Origin: Bacillota bacterium | GTDB lineage: Bacteria > Bacillota > Sulfobacillia > Sulfobacillales > Sulfobacillaceae | DNA length: 64,000 nt | Assembly: GCA_021797675.1 (NCBI GenBank) | Contig: JAJZZH010000036.1 | Span: 30,973-94,972 of the forward strand | Reading direction: 5' to 3' | In this document: positions 59,503 to 64,000 of the stretch, piece by piece | Layout of the letters: each line of letters opens with the position of its first letter | Position numbering within the stretch: the stretch's first letter is position 1 | The notes under the pieces: generated by a model | Seen by the model: only the letters and a program-made list of their open reading frames with translations | The model's database searches: none | What the model was told of the DNA's origin: nothing | Translations under genes and position numbers: made by a program

Positions 59503-59532
59503 CCTGTTTCACCTAATGATAATCCTGTTTCA
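59503..59532. promoter_or_regulatory. Direct repeats upstream of the IclR gene
   Basis: CCTGTTTCA occurs at 59503-59511 and 59524-59532, exactly 21 bp apart, i.e. two helical turns on the same face of the DNA. It lies directly upstream of the IclR coding region, so a dimeric or tetrameric regulator could bind here. Confidence 0.6.
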
Positions 59533-60027
59533 TAGTCTAGAGAAGTGGGGCTTGCGATGCAAGAGGGAATCTGCGACGATCCAATTGCGAGGTGCAATTT
59601 GCTAAGATCAGAAGCATCAGATTTTCGTCGCCAATCGATCCCATGGGAAGCCTCAGATCTAGCGCTCAGTCGAGCATCCGACAGCGGTTCTCTGGTCCCC
59701 CTTCTGGCTGGCTCGATCGATAGGCGTAGGTGTGGGGCAACTCGTCTGCAACGGGGTCCGAAATTTTGGGTGGAGGGACTGTGGGTTGCGTCGCCGCGTT
59801 TGCCTCGAGCCGTGGCGACGGCCCTGCTTTTTCGGGGTGCTTCGATCGGATCAAAGCCGTCGCGAGCCACTTGGCGCACCATGCCGGAGACTGGATAGTG
59901 ATAGCATCCGACAGCCTGATAACCCGCCATGCCTCGTTCTCCATCACCACAACCTGTCCTCCGGCTTGCGTGCCAGCCACTCTTAACTGGCTCATGCCAA
60001 TCTCCGTGAACGTCGGCGGTCCGCAAC
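59533..60027. other. Region upstream of the IclR gene with a possible degraded ORF
   Basis: A 109-aa minus-strand frame (59666-59995) starts at an ATG with GGAG six bases upstream (MSQLRVAGTQAGGQVVVMEN) and later reads PTVPPPKI. The opening and the PPPK segment faintly recall fumarylacetoacetate-hydrolase-family N-termini, but the frame ends abruptly. Best taken as a possible gene fragment; family not established. Confidence 0.3.
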
Positions 60028-60384
60028 TTACTCATACGAAACAACCACAGTGAAGACATCGGGCGCGCTCGTCCATCCCACGCGTGCACCGTGGGCGTCG
60101 ACCTCAAGTGGGACTCGGTCCGAGCGGACGGCAGTCCGAATGGGCCGTCTGCTGGGATGGCGAACGATTAGCCAAATTTGGCCTGGCGCGGTCCTGGCAG
60201 GCATGTGCACTTCCACCGTAACCTGATCGTCTGATGTACCGGCCATGGTGTAACCGACGGGACCAAGAAACGTTGGCATCTCGTGCAAAGAAATCTTTTG
60301 CCCTACTTCCAGCCAACGCCAGGGAACACCGGCGGCTAGCTGGAGTTTCCAGGTTGCGACGAAGTTGCGAAGACAACCTTGTAG
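60028..60384 (-). pseudogene. C-terminal fragment of a glycoside hydrolase-like protein
   Basis: The minus-strand frame is open from just after a stop at 60385-60387 down to 60028. It reads TWKLQLAAGVPWRWLEVGQK, TFLGPVGYTMAG, then RTAPGQIWLIVRHPSRRPI and PDVFTVVVSYE. This pattern of short beta strands with a PG..WLIVRHP..RPI segment is typical of the C-terminal beta-sandwich of several intracellular glycoside hydrolases. No N-terminal domain is left and there is no start codon with a Shine-Dalgarno. Confidence 0.45.
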
Positions 60385-60951
60385 TTATCCAGAAAATGCT
60401 GCTATCGTTGTGGCTATCCAAGATGCCTTGCAATGGCTAATAGAGTAACTTTCCGGATAACCATAGATACTCTCGAAAAGACATAATACCTCGCGCTGAG
60501 GCTAATCACGTAGGAAAGTTCTATAACATCGCGCATCCCTCAACCCCTTTCAGGAAAACGATTTCGGCCGATTAGGCGTCCGTAAGTAGGAAACTTCTGC
60601 TGGTACACGAGGACGTTAGTCCGTTATGACGAACCTTTCGGAGTCCCAACCTGACGTATTGGGCACGCATGTCCGGATATGGGTCTGCCGCACAATTCTT
60701 GGTGATTTGCATCCAGCCACGCGGGGGATGACCGTGGTCTCAAGGACATACAACCGACCAAAAAGAATCTCCCCCAGGAAATGGTGACAATTATTATCGG
60801 GGCACCTGCGCGATCACAACTTGTTCGCCAGGTGGTGCCAGTCGACCGATTGTGGGTGCGCGAAGAGTTGGTCCCAAAAGAGCGTTGCCGTCTCCCGCGA
60901 ATTCCGGCGCATACGACGGAGTTCTGGAGGGGATAAATGGACGTGGGGTTC
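60385..60951. other. Non-coding stretch before the SRPBCC gene
   Basis: About 570 bp without a credible gene. Only a 111-aa minus-strand frame (60624-60959) exists, and it lacks a recognisable motif or ribosome binding site. Confidence 0.5.
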
Positions 60952-60980
60952 TTGACCAATTTAGTATGTATCTATATAAT
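60952..60980 (+). promoter_or_regulatory. Consensus promoter of the SRPBCC-EVE-MarR operon
   Basis: TTGACC (60952-60957), 17-bp spacer, TATAAT (60975-60980). The strongest promoter match in the window. AT-rich sequence with TAGTTAGTAAGTATT follows before AAAGGAGG and the ATG at 61017, a plausible operator for the MarR protein encoded at the end of the operon. Confidence 0.82.
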
Positions 60981-61016
60981 ATGTGTAGTTAGTAAGTATT
61001 AAAGGAGGATGCTGAC

Positions 61017-61457
61017 ATGTGGAAATTTGAGCATACGATGATAACACCGGCAGGGCTGGCGGGGATCTGGGCCCTGTACAGTGATATCACAACATGGAGC
61101 CAGTGGGACCAGGGGATTTCACATGCCTCGTTGGATGGACCCTTCGCGTCAGGCACGAGAGGCCTGTTGCAGCCGCAAGGCCAGGAAGCATTGCCCTTTC
61201 AACTCACGGCGGTAGACCCCCTCCGGGGATTCAGCGATGTCACCGAGATCCCAGGAACGGGGATCCAAATTCACTTCACACACCGTCTGGAGCAAGTGGA
61301 AGAGGGTACGAAGATCACGCATTCGGTGAGCATCACTGGCAGCAATGCCGATGCGCTGGCTTCGAATCTGGGGCCTGACTTAACCCACGGCATTCCCCAC
61401 ACCATGGAGCGATTAGCCACGATGGCGATGGCCAGGGAGCAGGGTCATGCGGACTGA
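61017..61457 (+). CDS. SRPBCC-superfamily protein (polyketide cyclase/dehydrase-like)
   Basis: 146 aa, ATG behind a full AAAGGAGG Shine-Dalgarno. MWKFEHTMITPAGLAGIWAL, then LYSDITTWSQWDQGI are the opening strand and helices of the START/Bet v 1 helix-grip fold that binds hydrophobic ligands. FQLTAVDPLRGFSDV and GIQIHFTHRLEQVEEGTKIT are the matching beta strands. No catalytic role can be assigned. First of three coupled genes. Confidence 0.88.
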   Translation: MWKFEHTMITPAGLAGIWALYSDITTWSQWDQGISHASLDGPFASGTRGLLQPQGQEALPFQLTAVDPLRGFSDVTEIPGTGIQIHFTHRLEQVEEGTKITHSVSITGSNADALASNLGPDLTHGIPHTMERLATMAMAREQGHAD

Positions 61458-61908
61458 AGGCCTGGGCCCACAGTGCCGATTCTGGGTGGGGGTGGTTTCG
61501 GCTGCCCATGTGTCTACCGGTGTGCAAGGAGGATTCGCGCAACTTAACCACGGGAAGGCTGCGCCTCTGCGCAAGATGGCGCAGGGAGACTGGCTCGTGT
61601 ATTATTCCCCACGCATGGATATCCATCGCGGCACACCGGTGCAAGCCTTCACGGCGATAGGGTGCATGGCCGATGACCTTGTGTATCCCTATCCGGTCTC
61701 CGAGCGGTTTATCCCGTTCCGGCGCAACGTCCGCTATGCGCCGTGCCAGGCCGTAAAGATTGCCGGAATACTGGGCGCTCTAAGTTTCACCCAGGACTCC
61801 CCGCATTGGGGATATCTCTTCCGCCGGGGGCACTTTGAGATAGGGCGGGACGACTTTCTCACCATTGCCCAGGCCATGTTGGGGGAAGCCTATGAGTTCG
61901 GAGTTTAG
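61447..61908 (+). CDS. EVE-domain protein (PUA-like, UPF0310)
   Basis: 153 aa. EVE-domain hallmarks: FWVGVVSAAHVSTGVQGGFA, then LRKMAQGDWLVYYSPRMD and RRNVRYAPCQAVKI. EVE domains are PUA-related folds that bind modified bases in nucleic acid. Standalone forms have unclear roles, though fusions occur with restriction or defence nucleases. Overlaps the SRPBCC gene by 11 bp and the MarR gene by 17 bp. Confidence 0.93.
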   Translation: MRTEGLGPQCRFWVGVVSAAHVSTGVQGGFAQLNHGKAAPLRKMAQGDWLVYYSPRMDIHRGTPVQAFTAIGCMADDLVYPYPVSERFIPFRRNVRYAPCQAVKIAGILGALSFTQDSPHWGYLFRRGHFEIGRDDFLTIAQAMLGEAYEFGV

Positions 61909-62329
61909 TGACGCGCAGGATAGCCCAGGGTTTTTGCTCTGGGAGGTGACGAATCTCTGGCAAAAAAAGATACGGCTGGCCCTGGAACCTTTGGCCCTGA
62001 CACACATCCAATTCGTTCTGCTGTTTTCTAGCCACTGGCTGGTCAGCCGAGGCGGCGGCGCGGATCTTACCCAGATCCAGTTGGCGCAGTATGCGCGCGT
62101 CGACGTCAATGTGACTTCCCAGGTACTGAGAGAGCTGGAACGCAAGGGCTATATCACCCGAAGTACCCACCCTACGGATACTCGTGCCAAGGTGATTGCC
62201 CCGACGCCGGCAGGCACTGAGCTCGCGTTACGCGCGGTGCAGGTGGTTGAAGCGGCAGACCGGGAATTTTTCTCTGCCCTGGGCCGTGAGCAAGAGCACT
62301 TCATCCAGATGATGCGCCGGTTGCGTTGA
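61892..62329 (+). CDS. MarR-family transcriptional regulator
   Basis: 145 aa from the ATG at 61892 (GGGGGAAG upstream). Winged-helix core: LTQIQLAQYARVDVNVTSQ, then LRELERKGYITRSTHPTDTR (recognition helix and the DxR wing of MarR). Dimerisation helices at both ends. Last gene of a three-gene operon with a consensus promoter, so it probably represses the operon in response to a ligand, perhaps the one bound by the SRPBCC protein. Confidence 0.94.
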   Translation: MSSEFSDAQDSPGFLLWEVTNLWQKKIRLALEPLALTHIQFVLLFSSHWLVSRGGGADLTQIQLAQYARVDVNVTSQVLRELERKGYITRSTHPTDTRAKVIAPTPAGTELALRAVQVVEAADREFFSALGREQEHFIQMMRRLR

Positions 62330-62504
62330 ACTCCCTGCACCATCGCTCACCCCCGTCCGACCTCGACCGCAAAGGCTAAACCCCGGGGTATCCCTGCCGG
62401 TTCCCGGGCGGCGCTGGATGCGGTTCAGACGCCTGGCTCAGGTGGGCCGAGGTCGGAGCTCTGCGCCGCCTTTGGCACTCGCGTCAAGCTCACCCAACCC
62501 ATTG

Positions 62505-63539
62505 TCATCGCAAGCCAGACTTGGCGAGACGGGCTCGGGAGTCGGCGGTCGGGGGTGACTCCATGCTGGTCGGCGCGGCTTCTAACCGGGCGGTCAGCGT
62601 TAACAGATTCGAGCCGCGCATGACCATCATCACCAAGCGCCCACCGATCGGACTCTTGGCTAAAATCCGGCCCAACTGGGCCGCCGTGTGAAGACGCTTG
62701 CCGTTGATCATGGTCAGAAAGTCCCCCGCCTGAAGACCAGCCCGGGCCGCGGGTCCCTGCCCAGACACGGCTACCACAAACAAGCCGACCGCTCCGGGCG
62801 GCCCCGAGGCTACGGTGATCCCCAGCCATGGCCTGCGTACCGTGCCGTAATGTAAAATTTGACTCACCACGTTGCGGACCACGTCACTCGGGATGGCGAA
62901 TCCGATGCCTTCAATGCCGGCTTGAGAGATCTTGCTCGAATTGATCCCAATGAGCCGGCCGTGACTATTGAGCAGCGGTCCGCCGCTGTTCCCGGGGTTG
63001 ATGGCAGCGTCGGTTTGAATGAGATGATACTCCTGGCCGTCCCGGGTGATGACCCGATCCTTCGCGGAAATCACCCCCACCGTCACGGTCTGGCTAAGCC
63101 CGAGCGAGTTTCCAATGGCCACCACCAGTTGCCCCGGTTCAATGTGCGACGAGCGCGCGAAGTCGACCTCGGGCAGCGGGGCACGGGCATGAATCCGCAC
63201 CACCGCCAGGTCGGTGGGAGGGTCCACGCCCACGATCTGACCCGCGAGACTGCGATCCCCCACCACCACCTGAATTCTGGTCGCGCGTTCCACTACATGA
63301 TAATTGGTGACAATATTCCCCTTGCTGTCGATCACGACGCCGGACCCGATGCCTTGCAGTTTGTGCGCGGAAAAATTCTTGACCAATACGACCGAGGGAG
63401 CCACCTGTTTTACGACCGCCGGGGCGGGCCACCAATGGTCCGCGGGGTAGCCCCGGCCCGCCCATTGGATGCCCATCCCCAGGCCAAAAATCAGTCCCAA
63501 TAGTCCCATCCCCCAGGCGAGCCACCCCCGACGTGCCAT
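62505..63539 (-). CDS. Serine protease of the HtrA/DegP family (S1C), membrane-anchored
   Basis: 344 aa from the ATG at 63539, with AAAGGAG eight bases upstream. One N-terminal membrane helix (about residues 5-26) anchors it with the protease outside. The catalytic triad is visible: His in VTNYHVV, Asp in DPPTDLAVV, Ser in NPGNSGGPLL. One PDZ domain follows (about residues 240-325; GPAARAGLQAGDFLTMINGK). HtrA proteins degrade misfolded envelope proteins. The C-terminal tail after the PDZ is disordered. Confidence 0.95.
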   Translation of the reverse strand: MARRGWLAWGMGLLGLIFGLGMGIQWAGRGYPADHWWPAPAVVKQVAPSVVLVKNFSAHKLQGIGSGVVIDSKGNIVTNYHVVERATRIQVVVGDRSLAGQIVGVDPPTDLAVVRIHARAPLPEVDFARSSHIEPGQLVVAIGNSLGLSQTVTVGVISAKDRVITRDGQEYHLIQTDAAINPGNSGGPLLNSHGRLIGINSSKISQAGIEGIGFAIPSDVVRNVVSQILHYGTVRRPWLGITVASGPPGAVGLFVVAVSGQGPAARAGLQAGDFLTMINGKRLHTAAQLGRILAKSPIGGRLVMMVMRGSNLLTLTARLEAAPTSMESPPTADSRARLAKSGLR

Positions 63540-63861
63540 GCACCCCACTCCTTTCATTCCCGCACACCATATGTGGTTGGAACGCGAAATAGGACAAGAG
63601 GCACGAATGCGATGGCTACCGAGGCCTGATGGATTCCATGTTATCAAGCGACCGAGAGCATTCCTGGCCTAATATACCGACGGCGGATGGCAGAGGCATG
63701 CTCAACGATTTTCGGCGCTGCATCCGGGAGAAAACCCGATGCGCACCAAGAATTCCCGGCGCGTCATATAATAAGGAGAGCGTTATCGGAAGTCCTGGGG
63801 TAAATAACTGCTAAAACAAATCACATGATATCTATGTACATCGCATCATAAGGTGTATAAT
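63540..63861. other. Intergenic stretch before the IS607-like gene
   Basis: About 320 bp without a gene. It must hold the promoter of the htrA-like gene and, near its right end, the left end of the putative IS607 element; no clear terminal sequence was recognised. A TATAAT (63856-63861) abuts the first ATG of the recombinase gene. Confidence 0.5.
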
Positions 63862-64000
63862 ATGGGTATGCTGGTGAATATTGGCAAGGCTGCGAAAGCA
63901 CTGGGTGTCCATCCGGAAACGCTCCGGAGATGGGAAAAAGAGGGGAAAATCCCGGCTCCTTTGAGAACCCCTGGAGGTACGCGGCGTTATGATGTCGATC
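63862..64000 (+). mobile_element. tnpA: 5' part of an IS607-family serine recombinase gene (tnpA), cut by the window edge
   Basis: The first 46 codons are visible, from the ATG at 63862 (another ATG in frame at 63868). The protein begins with a MerR-type helix-turn-helix: VNIGKAAKALGVHPETLRRW, then EGKIPAPLRTPGGTRRYDVD. This combination (GKAAKxLGV..ETLRRW..GKI..RTPGGxRRY) is the N-terminus of IS607 TnpA serine recombinases. A resolvase domain and often a tnpB gene would lie to the right. A MerR-type excisionase or a small regulator is the alternative. Confidence 0.75.

Noticed and set aside
58749..60107. 452-aa version of the IclR regulator started at 60107
   Set aside because: The first ~200 residues are not protein-like and run through the promoter-like region with the CCTGTTTCA repeats. 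IclR proteins are usually about 250 aa.
1..64000. CRISPR arrays, tRNA or rRNA genes
   Set aside because: No regularly spaced repeats of 23-37 bp and no conserved tRNA T-loop or rRNA segments were seen by eye. A tRNAscan or CRISPR finder run would be decisive.

Overview
The window looks like chromosome from a moderately GC-rich Gram-positive bacterium. A Sulfobacillus- or Alicyclobacillus-like Firmicute is the best guess. The reasons are strong Shine-Dalgarno sequences before almost every start, frequent GTG/TTG starts, a CcpN-PpsR-PPDK-GlpX gluconeogenesis cluster, a BmrCD-type heterodimeric exporter and many carbohydrate ABC importers. The taxon is inferred from gene content only. No rRNA, tRNA or CRISPR array was seen.

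Layout. Positions 1-3.9 kb (minus strand) hold the first codons of a 2-oxoacid dehydrogenase E1 alpha gene, its dihydrolipoyl dehydrogenase, a gamma-glutamyltransferase and a MazG-like protein. Positions 3.9-5.7 kb are decayed DNA with a broken hepT toxin gene, a very strong hairpin and repeated transposon-like ends. Positions 5.7-15 kb are an efflux block: a heterodimeric ABC exporter pair, a third ABC exporter, a TetR repressor with a clear promoter/operator, and a DHA2-type MFS pump with an unusual insertion. Positions 15-19.4 kb carry an old yellow enzyme, rlmH, a small membrane protein and a NatAB-like ABC exporter. Positions 19.4-22.7 kb are another decayed stretch (inverted repeats, a truncated SDR gene, a 9-bp tandem repeat) and a secreted, probably beta-helical protein.

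Positions 22.7-28.1 kb form one gluconeogenic operon (ccpN-like, ppsR, ppdK, glpX) behind a promoter with an overlapping inverted repeat. Positions 29.2-35.2 kb are a GH116 glucosidase plus sugar ABC importer operon. It is divergent from an IclR regulator, which is followed by seven catabolic genes (36.8-43.1 kb): a TIM-barrel isomerase, a zinc dehydrogenase, a BKACE enzyme, a cyclase-family hydrolase, an HpcH/HpaI aldolase, an Ldh2-type dehydrogenase and an SDR.

Positions 43.8-59.5 kb (minus strand) are a second large catabolic block: an IclR regulator, a class III aminotransferase, an aldose-epimerase-like protein, an SDR, a sugar ABC importer, a GH38 alpha-mannosidase, a glucarate-dehydratase-like enolase, a divergent GH20-like protein, an M81 (MlrC-like) metallopeptidase and a GNAT acetyltransferase, with an orphan SDR beyond. 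Together the two blocks look like an island for importing unusual, possibly amino- or acid-substituted glycans, trimming them, and breaking down the sugar acids through dehydration and retro-aldol steps. Positions 59.5-64 kb contain gene remnants, an SRPBCC-EVE-MarR operon with a consensus promoter, an HtrA-type protease, and the 5' end of a probable IS607-family recombinase running off the window.
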